64,000 nucleotides of DNA from Cerrena zonata (GCA_038087015.1 JASBNA010000015.1:248001-312000), one strand, 5' to 3'; counted from the first letter of the stretch, positions 9,838 through 20,583 are shown. Numbers and translations: made by a program. Notes: generated by a model not told the origin, from the letters alone.

Positions 9838-10666
9838 TGTGTCTTAATGTGTTTTCGATATGACGGTATAAGTAAAAGGAAAGAAATTCAAAAAAAATTA
9901 GTATATTAAAAAAATTAAGGTGTAAATTTCCTCCACTAGTTTCGCAGGGTGTGTGCCGATTAGACAGTAACTATTGCAGTGAGAAGACTTGCTAGTATTT
10001 TTTTTTTAGTGAGATGATGAAAAAATTTTCGCTCTTCTGTGCTTTGGGAATAAATGTATCACGTGTGTGTACGCATTAGCTGGGGCACAAGCCCTAGATT
10101 TTGCTGATGCTAAAATTTGGCTGTTAACTGTTTTATCTAATTAAATAGTTCTGTAGAGAAGTATGACATCTACGAATAAATATGTAAATAGCTTTACAAA
10201 AATATTAAGAGGTAACATATATTAAAGAGTGTACACAGTGGCGACTAGAATAAAGCATTGAGAGATCATAAGGAAAGGATAAGGTAAGTACCGAAATCAT
10301 AGGAGAAGTAGTATACTTAATCGAAAAAGAATAACCGAAACAGCATTAAAGCATCTCAAACGTACCCTAGTGAGTAAAACAAAAGAAAAAAAAAGAATGA
10401 ACGACTAGAAAGTGAAAAGTAAGGGAGAAAAGGAGGAGAAGAATTGCAAATTCATCTCTTTATTCATTGTCCAGTTAATATTGGTCTCAGTTGCAAAAAA
10501 AAAAAAGACTCTGCTCTAAGATGTCTTCAATATTAACTAGTTAGTAGAGCCACCACCAACAAGAACAAAAAAACAAACAAACATCTGAAAACTACTATAC
10601 AGTTATGGTACAATTTTATAAAGAAATAACGTAACTCGTGAAGAAAATGACTAATTAAAGTATGTT
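9838..10666. promoter_or_regulatory. RPL42 promoter and 3' flank of the secreted-protein gene
   Basis: 829 bp without a gene. ATCACGTG (10058-10065) and AGCCCTAG (10090-10097) lie about 220-260 bp upstream of the RPL42 start. The remainder is A-rich; I see no tRNA or snoRNA signature. Confidence 0.55.
10058..10097. promoter_or_regulatory. Candidate Cbf1 + Tbf1 sites of the RPL42 promoter
   Basis: ATCACGTG is a Cbf1-type E-box. AGCCCTAG, 24 bp away, is one base off the Tbf1 core ARCCCTAA. In C. albicans, ribosomal protein genes are known to be driven by Tbf1 with Cbf1 rather than Rap1. The pair sits at the expected distance from RPL42. Assignment is by motif only. Confidence 0.55.
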
Positions 10667-11437
10667 CTAACTTTGAGTAACAGTTTTATAAATTGTTGAA
10701 GTTGAAGTAACGGTATCTTCAGATTCAGAAGCTGCATAGTAGTTATATTCAACAACACAGACACCACCACTTTTAGTAGCAGTACTGACATCATCGATAA
10801 CCCAACCACCGGTAGAAGATGGAACATTGGATAAATCGGTAATTGATGGAGCATCAGCCGCACTTGAACTTGCAGCAACAAGGGTTGATGAAGTTGAAGT
10901 TTCTGCTGCTGCACTAGCAGTACTTGAAGTGGTTGCTGCAACAACCGAACTTTGAACTGCTTTAGCAGAATCAGAGGTGGTTTCAGCAGTTGTAGATGAT
11001 GTTTTGGTTGGTGAAACAGAGGAGGAGGATGTGGTTTCAGATTCAGTTTCAGTTTCTACTTCATCAGCTGAAGATCCAAGATCAGTTTCGGTAGCAGTTT
11101 CGGTAGCAGTTGATTGTTCTTGAGCGTTAGTATTTTCGATTGGGGTTGTATCAGTGACGGTATAAACCTTGTTTTCCCCACCGGTCACTGTTTCAGTAAC
11201 GGTGGCGGTATAATGAGTGACAGTAGCGGTAGAAGTGTTGATGTTTGTATTGGTTTTAGTTGAAGTGGAACCTTGTACCGTATGAACATTGGTTTTGGTA
11301 TTTTGAACAGTGGTTTTTAAATGAACGACAACTGGATCATCGTCACGTTTTTGTTCTTGTTGTTTAGCTGGAGCTGCTAATACTTGGGCAATTAAAAAGG
11401 CAGTGGCAAAAGATAAAGAGAATTTAGAGAATTGCAT
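10667..11437 (-). CDS. Secreted Ser/Thr-rich protein, probably cell wall
   Basis: 256 residues; I do not recognise the family firmly. A clear signal peptide (MQFSKFSLSFATAFLIAQVLA, read from residue 1) is followed by Ala-Pro and then a Kex2-type Lys-Arg at about residue 31. A Thr/Val-rich region follows (HYTATVTETVTGG near residue 75). A long Ser/Thr/Ala-rich stretch (about 110-200) would be heavily O-mannosylated. A short C-terminal module has GGWVIDDVS and GVCVVEYNYYAAS. There is no C-terminal hydrophobic tail, so GPI anchoring is unlikely and the protein should be soluble or wall-trapped. The very long upstream region suggests complex regulation. Confidence 0.7.
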   Translation of the reverse strand: MQFSKFSLSFATAFLIAQVLAAPAKQQEQKRDDDPVVVHLKTTVQNTKTNVHTVQGSTSTKTNTNINTSTATVTHYTATVTETVTGGENKVYTVTDTTPIENTNAQEQSTATETATETDLGSSADEVETETESETTSSSSVSPTKTSSTTAETTSDSAKAVQSSVVAATTSSTASAAAETSTSSTLVAASSSAADAPSITDLSNVPSSTGGWVIDDVSTATKSGGVCVVEYNYYAASESEDTVTSTSTIYKTVTQS

Positions 11438-13556
11438 TTTAAAAGAGAGTGAAAAAAAGAAAAGTATGAAAATGTAAGGAGCGACTAAGTGAAAGGATTG
11501 ACTAAAGTTGGATTAGAGAAGAAGGAGAGAGATACTAGGGGTACTTTAATTTTCCAGAGGTGATAAACTGAAGAAAGGACACAGAGAGATTTAATTTTAA
11601 GATTAATTACTGGAATACTTCAAATACCAAAGATATTACTCGGTTTATATATTTACCCATATAACTCATCAGGTCAAAGAAGCTTTGGTAATGCATTTCC
11701 ACAAAGATCGATGAGCTGGTTTAATATCTTTTTATAGGTAGGGAAAGTATCAAAAACGGTAACCTTCATTATACTAATCCCCGAATCTTCAGTGGAAGCC
11801 TTTGTATACTACATGAAACGGGAGCAAGGTGGACCTATTTTGGCAAAAAAAATAATTGGCTCCAAAAGTTACTAATTTAGCGTCATGTAATGCATTATTA
11901 AATGCAAATGATTAAAGCAGTATTGACAAAATTCGCCCAGAGGTAAGGTATAAGATTCAAGATGCTGGCTGTTCATACTACGAGCGAATGAGCTGAATAA
12001 CTAAAACCAATTAAACGACATCACAAAACAAGAACCCATCAATACCATATACACTATTAACTCAAATTTGAATGCTGCTTGTAAGTCGTTTTTGCTACAT
12101 TAAAAAATAAAGTGATGAATTGTTGAAAGAAAGGTCCAAATTGTTAGTGGCTTGACAACCAGGTTCGATTTTTTAACGGAAGTTGCTTTGCATCAATGCC
12201 AAAACGTATTGGAAGAGTGGTGCAGCTTAATTTTTTGGTTAATCCTTTACTAAAGAAGAATGGATAAGGTGCTGGTTGCGAAATGCCCAAAACGGAAGGC
12301 TGCCAAAGAAACCGAACTAAAAAAAAAAAAAAAAAAAAAGGGAAACGGTCGCACTAAAGCTAATCTGGAAGTTGCATACACGACCCATGAAATCTCATCA
12401 TACTTTACTGCTGGCTACTAGTCTTAAAGAAACCACACGTCTATCGATTAGGAATAGCATGACCAGTTGGGGTTGTCACAAATGGGTAACCAGTGGCAGC
12501 CTAGCTAGCAATTCAACAGAAGACAAATGCGGGATGGAAGTTACTTGATTTTTGTAACATTTGTTATAAAATTTATAAAAATTAGGAAATTTCCTGGGTA
12601 TTTCCTTCTTGTACATAACGTGATCGAAGGAATGTTTAGAAAGGGCTCTATTGAGAGAACTATAAAATATTCTGTAACAACGGCCACACGTAGCAGAACA
12701 TGTAGACGAAGGAATCCAAATAATGGATTAAGGGATTCATAATTGAACGGATGACGAAAATTACCAATCACTTCAAAAAGCGTGATTGGCCCAGGAAAAG
12801 CTTCTACATTATGATCGAGAGGATGTAACGTTATAGAATACCTGACTGTGGTATTAGCTTAATATTGATTTTTTTTTTTTTTGCAACATTCACCCGGTTC
12901 TTTTCAATTTCGAAACTAATAAACCGAGCCCCGGCCGAAAGAGCAGGCCGTTTTTAATTCTCGGGGGGAAAAAACAAACAACCCTTGCAAATACCAATAG
13001 CAAACAACATGACCGAAACTCATTCCACTCTCCATTCTGGTGCCACTGAACCTAGGCCACTGGCACCACCCTCCGAGTGATGATTTAGCCTGGCAAGCCA
13101 TCGAACCACTTAAACTTGAAAAATATTATGGGAAGACGGTGGTTCCGGAAGTAGCGAAAGAACATCCGGCTCGCCCATTCCGGCCGACCGGACACCGAGT
13201 AACGAGGCGTGCGACGAGCAACGACCAACTTTGAAGCCGGTTTCAAAAAACCCAAAAACTCACTTTTTTTCTTAAAGGCCAGCAAATTCCGGTTTCCTTG
13301 TTTTGTTTTTTTTACTCTCTTTTTTTTTTTTCTATCGGTGACCCTCCCTGATAGATAAACAGTTTTATATAAACTTCTTTCAGATACTCTTATAATCGGT
13401 TTTGATCAATTGATTTGATTAAGTTAATATTGGTTATAGTTGGTTGCTTTAGTAGTCGATAAGTTAATTGAAGTAAAATTAGTGCTAATTCGCATAAACC
13501 GGATTCCACAGAGAGTTACATTTTTTTGTTTATTTGCAATCTTTTTCCAAATTGAT
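11438..13556. promoter_or_regulatory. 2.1 kb divergent intergenic region
   Basis: Separates the secreted-protein gene (minus) from the BED-finger gene (plus). The only ORFs are short, lack yeast-like codon use and are not called. It holds a 21-nt poly(A) run (12319-12339), several T-runs, and a comparatively G+C-rich CCGG-containing stretch from about 12915 to 13290. Long shared promoters of this kind are common for regulated wall and transcription-factor genes in CTG-clade yeasts. An unannotated non-coding RNA cannot be excluded. Confidence 0.5.
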
Positions 13557-14654
13557 ATGAGTAATTTTGGTTATGGGGGTTTATCTTTCCCAGGATATCC
13601 TAATCAGCTTCGTCAGATGGGATTAGGAGGATTATCACAAAATGAAATCAATCAACATCAAGCAGCAGCATCAGCAGCAGCAGCATCAAGAGCAGATGCT
13701 CAACTGCAAAGTGCACAACAACAAGCACAACAAAACAATTCAAATCAAGGAGGCCAACAAGCTACTGATAATGAAACTAAGGTTAAAAAGGAACGTAAGA
13801 ATAGGCCGGGCCAAAAATTTGGCGCAAAAAAGAAATCATGGGTTTGGAGTTGGTTTGCTCAGGATTCTCAAGATCCAAATATTGCAGCTTGTGATTATTG
13901 TGGTAGGATTATAACAAGATTGGCTTCTGATAAAGGATCACCGAAGAAATTGAGTGAACATTTGAAAACTCATAAATTAACTCGTGAATCAATTAATAAT
14001 ACTAGACCAATTCCAATAGATGGCCATGGCAATACTTATACTCAAAGTGGAGAGCCAATATCAATACCCAATTATTCAGTTAATATTCCAACTCCAGGAG
14101 GAGCCTCGAATCAAGGTCAAGGCCCATCTCAAGGCCAACCTCAATCACAGGCTCAAACTTCTCCCCAAACTCAACTTTCACAGCAATCACAACAGGGTGA
14201 TCTTAAATCTGATGATCAATTAGATGAAAACGGAACCCCTAAAAGAAGGAAAAGAAGTAAGATCAATAAGAATTCTACTCCAAGTGCTCCCTTACCTAAT
14301 ACTAATTCCAATGTTGATCCAAATTTTCAATTTAATATGCCATCTCAAAGAAGATTTTTATCGGCAGATTTCGATAACACTCCTTACTCTCCAATGAAGT
14401 TTCATAAGCATTTAATGAAATTCTTAACTGATAACAAATTGGCAATCAACGTGATCAAATCTCATTCATTCCAGCAATTAATTTATGATTTAAGAACTGA
14501 TTCAATTTCCGATTTATTAGAATTAACCAATCTTTATTCTTCTCTACTAGAAGTAAGTAGGTTTGATGGAGCTCAAGCTAATTCCAGTGATGCAACTGAT
14601 GCAATTTCTGATAGTGTCGTCCATACTTTAAATCAAGAATTGGATAAAAAATGA
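13557..14654 (+). CDS. BED-type zinc finger protein
   Basis: 365 residues from the ATG at 13557; upstream in-frame codons offer only TTG. The N-terminus is Gly/Gln/Ala-rich. A basic stretch is followed by a BED finger at about residues 80-135: aromatic SWVWSWF, the CDYCG cysteine pair, then SEHLKTHKL with the paired histidines. A Gln/Ser-rich linker contains a basic cluster (KRRKRSKINKN). The C-terminal 70 residues (from about SPMKFHKHLMKFL) resemble the short helical tail seen in BED/hAT-derived proteins, but no hAT catalytic or dimerisation core is present. BED fingers bind DNA, so this is probably a transcription or chromatin factor. I cannot give a symbol. Confidence 0.75.
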   Translation: MSNFGYGGLSFPGYPNQLRQMGLGGLSQNEINQHQAAASAAAASRADAQLQSAQQQAQQNNSNQGGQQATDNETKVKKERKNRPGQKFGAKKKSWVWSWFAQDSQDPNIAACDYCGRIITRLASDKGSPKKLSEHLKTHKLTRESINNTRPIPIDGHGNTYTQSGEPISIPNYSVNIPTPGGASNQGQGPSQGQPQSQAQTSPQTQLSQQSQQGDLKSDDQLDENGTPKRRKRSKINKNSTPSAPLPNTNSNVDPNFQFNMPSQRRFLSADFDNTPYSPMKFHKHLMKFLTDNKLAINVIKSHSFQQLIYDLRTDSISDLLELTNLYSSLLEVSRFDGAQANSSDATDAISDSVVHTLNQELDKK

Positions 14655-14924
14655 TAATGATATTTAGTTCTAATAATTTCTTTGTTTAAATCAAATAATT
14701 CTTTATTTATTATAATATACAACATAGGAAGAAAAAATTTATTTAAAAAAAATTTAAATAAGTAAGTAAAGTTACCAGACATTTAGCATAAAGGAAGGAA
14801 ATGAAGCAAAAAGCAAAAAAAAAAAAAGATTGACAGTAGAAAATTATTATAAATAAGATAAAACATTAAGAAGGAAATGAAAAAGTTATGATCAAAGGAT
14901 CATCTTGAAAACACTAATGCAAAG

Positions 14925-15617
14925 TTATTGATTACTAACACTTCTCACCCACATATCATCACCATCAAGTTCTCTCCATAATCTACTAATTGAAATACCT
15001 AAACCATATTTTTTCTTTTCAATTTCATCTTGTTTCATCTTTAATTTTTCAATAGCTTTATTGATCTTTGTCCTTGTGGCGTAATCGATTTCAACATTAT
15101 ATGGTGGTAATAAATTAGTTAAAAAATCAATTTCTTTATTAATCTTATTGATACGACTTTCGTATTGATCATATTTTGATTGTTGTTCTTCTAATTGTTG
15201 AGTAACTTTCAATTTGTTTTTTTCAGCATTATTACCAGTAAATGATACTGTAGTTTTATTTTTAGTATTTGGTACTTGAACTTTTGTATGGTAATGACTA
15301 GGATTATATGATGGATGACTATCTAATATTGGACTTTTGATTGGTTCATGTGATACTTTTCTAACGGTAAATTTAATAGGTTTTCTCTTTGGTTGTTCAA
15401 CCTTGCCATTTTCTTTACCCTGGTTTTTATTATTATTAGACAATTTATCCTTTGATAAACTTTTAATTAATTTTCCAGTGGAACTATTACTATTTATGGA
15501 TGATAATGACGATTCTGAAAGTGTAGGTGAGTCTGATGATACTACTTGGTTATCGTTGGCATTACCAACACCACCATTGGCAGAAGGATTGGAAATACTC
15601 TCAATAGTTGAAGTCAT
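14925..15617 (-). CDS. Unrecognised coiled-coil protein
   Basis: 230 residues, intact. The first half is polar and Ser/Asn-rich, with a basic patch (PKRKPIKFTVRKVSHEP) near residue 77. Residues about 130-215 form a predicted coiled coil (KVTQQLEEQQSKYDQYES and later IEKLKMKQDEIEKKKYG). The last 20 residues are SRLWRELDGDDMWVRSVSNQ. The conserved look of that tail suggests a fungal family of unknown role, but I do not recognise it. It is convergent with the BED gene across 270 bp. Confidence 0.7.
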   Translation of the reverse strand: MTSTIESISNPSANGGVGNANDNQVVSSDSPTLSESSLSSINSNSSTGKLIKSLSKDKLSNNNKNQGKENGKVEQPKRKPIKFTVRKVSHEPIKSPILDSHPSYNPSHYHTKVQVPNTKNKTTVSFTGNNAEKNKLKVTQQLEEQQSKYDQYESRINKINKEIDFLTNLLPPYNVEIDYATRTKINKAIEKLKMKQDEIEKKKYGLGISISRLWRELDGDDMWVRSVSNQ

Positions 15618-16154
15618 ATACGAGATTTACTGTTTATTCAGTCCAATTAACCAAAAATTTAACTTCAAGATTAAAACTCAATCTCTAGAAAAAAAAATTA
15701 ACCGTTTGAAAAAGTCTGCTAAAGTATCAGCTAGAAATCTGTTCTGGGAATTCTGATTAAATCTTCTTTTGAAACTCTTCAAAGGATTTCTTAAATCTGA
15801 AGGAACAATATATGGATCGGTTGTCCTGGTATTAATTCTGTAATAAAAAAAGTACTCACAAAAAAACAAACATCGAAATCCAATTTGAATACCTAAAGTT
15901 GAATAATTTATAAACAAAACAATGGACACCTGCGAAAACAATGCGCGTCTCCCAAAACAGGAAAGGAAAGATCCGTACAAACTAAATGGTGCACGGGTTC
16001 CAAAAAATTTGACAAACCTCCGTACAGTCTGTAGACTTCCGAATAAGGAAGGCTCTTTGCGGCGGCACAAAACATTACTTCAGCGTTACTTCCAGCGGCT
16101 AAGTAGATCCGAAAGTATGGGGAATTCAACTTCTTCTTCTTCCTTATCGAAAAG
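15618..16154. promoter_or_regulatory. Divergent region upstream of the coiled-coil and protease-like genes
   Basis: 537 bp. It contains an 88-codon plus-strand ORF (15922-16188) that I do not accept because it uses codons rare in the neighbours (CGG, CTC). It also contains a minus-strand segment at 15678-15840 that looks genuinely coding and is listed separately. A GCGGCGG stretch occurs near 16058. Confidence 0.45.
15678..15840 (-). other. Orphan coding-like segment (possible terminal exon or gene remnant)
   Basis: On the minus strand about 50 codons ending at TGA 15678 read INTRTTDPYIVPSDLRNPLK, then a basic stretch and LADTLADFF. Codon choice is yeast-typical (AGA, TTA/TTG, GAT, AAT), and the peptide is compositionally normal. 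Upstream in the same frame the peptide becomes Phe/Cys-rich and implausible. A TTATTACAG acceptor-like sequence sits exactly at the transition, but no matching donor and branch site were found nearby. It may be a last exon, the 3' part of a frame-broken small gene, or chance. Confidence 0.35.
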
Positions 16155-17727
16155 ATGTATTCATGGCGGTACATCCCTATTTGTATAAGACTCATATCCA
16201 AGAATGATACCCACAGCTACTCAGGGATCAATTTAATACTCCAGGACAACCAGGGGAATGTGGTGGCTGACTACAGTTTGACAATTAACCATATTCCCGT
16301 AACGCAGTTGAAAAATAACTTTACAATTTATGTAACTCTGAGTCAATTGATTGATCAAGTAAATGTGAATTGGCTTACCGCTGAGTATTCTTATGATATT
16401 CCAGTTGTTTCGAAGGCCGGTGATATTTTATACGATTTTTTACATTATTTTGAGCTGCATGGGTTCAAGCTATTGCCAAATGATCTAATACAAAATAATA
16501 ATCTCAATTCGATCAACTTATTGGGATTGAGGTTGAAAGATCCATTGTATTCGGTTGTCGGCTTGAAAAATTATAATCAAATAGAGTTTAACCATCATGG
16601 TTCTAAATTGGAGGAAATAAACCTTGAATCATTCCCGTTCAATCTTACAAATCCGTTGCTTTTCTCGAGTTTCCAAACTTCGGGTCATTTAAATTATGTA
16701 ATAAATGATAAGCTGTCAAGTGTTGCATATTTGTCAGATATAAAGTATTTGGAAAATATGGTTGGTAGGTGTTGTCTTTAAGTCAAATCTGAGTCAATCA
16801 TTTGGCTTATTAATGGGTAATTTGAAGAAACTCAATGGTGACGGTGACTTATTGCTAATATTGTCTTGGTCGAGAATCTTATCATTGATTGTTCATAAAT
16901 TTAGAAACAAACTATTATTATCAAGTATTAACTTGAATAAAACTTTGGCGGTTGAAACTATATCCAATCAATCAGTATTACCAATAACTATTTCTAATGA
17001 TTCGTCTGGTTATTGGGGGTCTTGTATCTACTATAACAGCTCAACCTTAATTACGAATACCCACGTTATTCAACCGTTAATCGATGATCCTAACGGCCAT
17101 AGTGCTATCATTCATCTACCTTTAAATAACCTGATTAAACTATCCGCAGATGATGTGTTGAGAACTCCTTTCCGAAATCTTGATTTAACTTTCATCACAC
17201 TTTCAACTCGAAACATGAATAGAGTTAGAGAATTAATAAAACCAATAAGTTTCCCTTCTAAACATTCTCAAATTGGTGATAAAGTCAATACCATTGGTTA
17301 TGGCCTTTTTTTCAACCCTCGTTCCGTTACACCCATTCAGTCTTCTGGTACACTTTTAACTCAATATTCGTTACCATATTTCCCAGAGTCAGATCCAAAA
17401 CCAGTTATATCTATTACCTCATCTTCATGTTGGAATGGTTCCTCGGGTGGCGGATTATTCAATTCTAATGATGAATTGATTGGAATTATCTGCTCAAATG
17501 CAACGGTAAGATTACCCAATTTTAAAGAAGATGGCCAAATAATAAATGGCGAGTTAGAGAAATTACTGAAATTTTGCTTAGCCTTACCCACTGAGTTGAT
17601 AAAAGAAGCTTATAAATTCATCGATAATGAGATTCCAGAAAAATTGAATGATAAAATTGATACGATTTGGAATTTACAAAGTTATCATAATGATGTTATG
17701 GTAAATGAAAGGGATTATAAATTGTAA
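16155..17727 (+). CDS. Peroxisomal-processing-protease homologue (TYSND1/DEG15-like), frame-broken
   Basis: Trypsin-fold serine protease related to mammalian TYSND1 and plant DEG15, which process peroxisomal matrix proteins. Two overlapping frames (16155-16781, 16762-17727) give about 523 residues. The break lies at about 16766: removing one base there restores a VGGVVF reading that matches the conserved EGG-hydrophobic motif of the N-terminal half. The C-terminal half has the full triad: His in TNTHVI (17062), Asp in RNLDLTF (17182), Ser in NGSSGGGLF (17443). INTIGYG-type and LIGIICSN motifs follow. The protein ends in IDTIWNLQ and finally YKL, where TYSND1 ends in SKL. The start is uncertain. 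It is convergent with the C2H2 gene. Confidence 0.7.
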
Positions 17728-17806
17728 ATACAAAGAAGAAGCAAAAAAAAAAAAAACACAGCAAAAGCTAGAATAACAATAGTAATACAGAAAAGAAAGA
17801 AGAAAA

Positions 17807-20258
17807 CTATTTATAAGGAAACATTGGTTTAAACTGGGTATCTTTTGTAGGTTGTTGAGAAATTGGGGGTAGCGTAACATTATTAATTGAATTATTATTT
17901 GAAGTACTGCTTGGCAAATAAGGTTGCTGAGTTCCCAAGGGCAATTGTAAAGGAATAGTAGTATTTGTTGAAGAAGTGGAAGAAGACTTTCTATTCATAG
18001 GTTGAGGGGGTGAGAATTTTGCATCTTTTTGTAGAACATAATATTTGAGTTCATCATTGAGTTAAAATTATTTGCATTATCAAAAATTGAATTAGAAATT
18101 GATTTTGATCTTGGCTTGAAGCTTTTATAGCTCAAAGATTCATCACTTGCATTAATTAGTAAATCAGAACCATTAATTAAATCATCATTATTTAGAATGA
18201 TTGCAATATATTCATTAATAAATTTGTTCAAATTAATTTTAAAGTTAATCAAGTAACTTTGATGATCAATAAATTCTAACCAATTATCAAAAATCAAATT
18301 AACTTTATTGATAATGAGTAATAACCAATCAGTACTATTAATATCAATTGAATTTATTTCTTGATTATTCAATAAATAAAGCAAACATTGTAAAATATAA
18401 TTATTATCAATTAATTCGTCATCAATTTGAATTGATGATAATTGACATTGTTTTTTATATTGAATCAAATTTATTAAAATTTTATTAATAGTTAGATACC
18501 ATTCAATCAATAAATCATTTAATTGAATTTTATCAATCAAATTAAATTTTTTCAAGTTAAAAGATGAATCAATCATGTTATTAAATTTCAAAAATTGTGA
18601 TTGGAAAATTAATGGGAAACTAACAATACCCAAGTTATTATTAATTTGGCTAAACGTTGATTTCAAATTGATTAAATTGTTGTTTTTAGTATTCATTGGT
18701 ATAATAAAGAACTCAAATAAGAAATTTGAAAAATTAGCAAAAGATGTATTCAAGTTTAAATTAATTAATTGATGGAAATTGAAATTATAATTCAAGTTTA
18801 AATTTGATGAATCAGGAGCTTGAAAATTATACTCTCTCAAAGAGATCATCAAGATATTCCAATGATATTTATTTGAAATTTTAAATACATAAGAATTCAA
18901 AATATCTTTAAATTTAACTGGACTAGCAATAATCATTTTTTTTTTGAAAATTTTAAACAAGTCATAATGATCGTTAATGATGTGATGATTTTCATTTTTT
19001 TTAATTGATTTATTGATTAGAATGATTGCATTATGCAAGGAATTATTCAGGTCATAAATCATCAATTTATTATTATACTTTATCGAATTTAACTCATTTG
19101 ATAAGGTCAAAATGATTATATCATTAATCAAATCATCTTCTAAGAAGTTGATTGATTTTGAATAATTAAACATTGATTGCCATAATGGAATTTGAGTATT
19201 TGGTAAATAATTTTTCAAAAAAAAATTAAAAGATTTTGGGGGTTTTGAATTAATTTTAATATTTGATAATAGAATATAAATATTCCAAAATAATTGGGAA
19301 TTATTTGTTGAGTTTATAATATCTTGTTGATTATTACTTATTAAATTTTCCAAAATGATATAAACTGTTTCATCCAAATAATCAACAATTAAATGATTAT
19401 TATTAAATTTTAAATAAATATAAGTAACAACAAACAAATTTTTCAATATTTCTAATTGATAATTCAATGAAGTATAATTTGGAATCAAATTACTAATTAA
19501 TATATTCCAAGATTTTTTCAAAAATTGATTTGATACTGATTCATCATCATCCAATCTAAAATCATTAAAGTTATTACATGATCCAACCGATAATATAGCG
19601 TAAATTAAACAAATCTTAAAATCAAATAATTTACTATGCTCGTTCCCAATACTGTTTGTTGTTAAATTAGAATTAAGAAATGAAATCAAATCTTTATTAA
19701 TAGAGCCAAATAATGAATATGGTTGATGCAATAAAATCGTATATCCAATTAAGAACGAATCATTAACATTGGCCATTTGGTAATCACGAGCATCTAATAA
19801 GGTCGAAAGGTTCTTCGTTATAGAAAGCAAATGAATCAAATCAGAAGGAGAAGATGTACTGGTTGTTGAAGATGCTGATGATAATGACGAGGATGCAGAA
19901 GAACTTAAGGAACCATTGGCTGTTTTACTAAGATTCAAATTCAAATTGGATCCAACCGACGAGTGTCGGGTCTCTGGTGATGTTGGTGATACTTCCTTCT
20001 CCCTTTTTCTTTATTAGCTGCTGTTGGAATTACCGTGCCGGGATCAATCCCGTTTGCCTGACTATTCAGGAGTAACTTTATATTATGAACTGTTCTACAA
20101 TGACGTTGCAACAAGTCCCTTCTAACAAATGCTGATGTACAGTAAAGACAGTGGAATGGTTTTTCGTTAGTATGGGATCGTTCATGTCGTTGTTTATGTT
20201 CTGAACGGGTAAACGCTCTAGCGCAAAACCCACAAATATATTTTTTCTGAGTAGCCAT
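17807..20258 (-). CDS. C2H2 zinc-finger transcription factor, two frame breaks
   Basis: Three consecutive minus-strand frames form one gene of about 816 residues. Frame 1 (19941-20258) starts at an ATG and has two classical fingers: YICGFCARAFTRSEHKQRH and then FHCLYCTSAFVRRDLLQRH, joined by the SHTNEKP linker. The pair resembles the Adr1-type twin finger. Frame 2 (17995-19944) continues with an Asn/Ile-rich region of about 640 residues matching the fungal-TF-like regulatory part. Frame 3 (17807-17998) supplies a Ser/Pro-rich tail. The natural joins lie in purine runs near 19985 (EVSPTSPETRHSSVG follows) and near 18025. The targets are unknown. It may be a single intact gene with two indel errors. 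Confidence 0.72.
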
Positions 20259-20583
20259 TCTTTAATTAGTATTCGTATACTATAATCATTCCGGGTTATT
20301 TGACTACTCTTATATATCACCATTTGCCCATTTGCCCTAATGAGGAGACTGGCCTGTGTTTATATCTCTTTGACTACCCCAGACTTTCGCTGGAAAACCC
20401 CACCGACACCGATCTCCTCCTAATTGTGCTTGGTTTACCCCGCAATTATTCTGCCAATATACGGCTGATTCGACCCCTCGTTTCAATCGTATCTTTGCGT
20501 TGCAGGTGAGGTGGGGCACGGGTGTTTTTTTTGCGCTTGCATTGCTGCAAAACCACCAGTCACATTGTCAAAATGACCAGTCA

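Noticed and set aside
12160..12172. GGTTCGATT B-box-like motif
   Set aside because: No cloverleaf can be drawn around it.
12527..13285. Short ORFs of 60-76 codons in the 2.1 kb intergenic region
   Set aside because: Length expected by chance in the more G+C-rich part; no domain or codon support.
15922..16188. 88-codon plus-strand ORF as the N-terminus of the protease homologue
   Set aside because: Rare codons (CGG, CTC), no similarity to the TYSND1 N-terminus, and a different frame from the protease.
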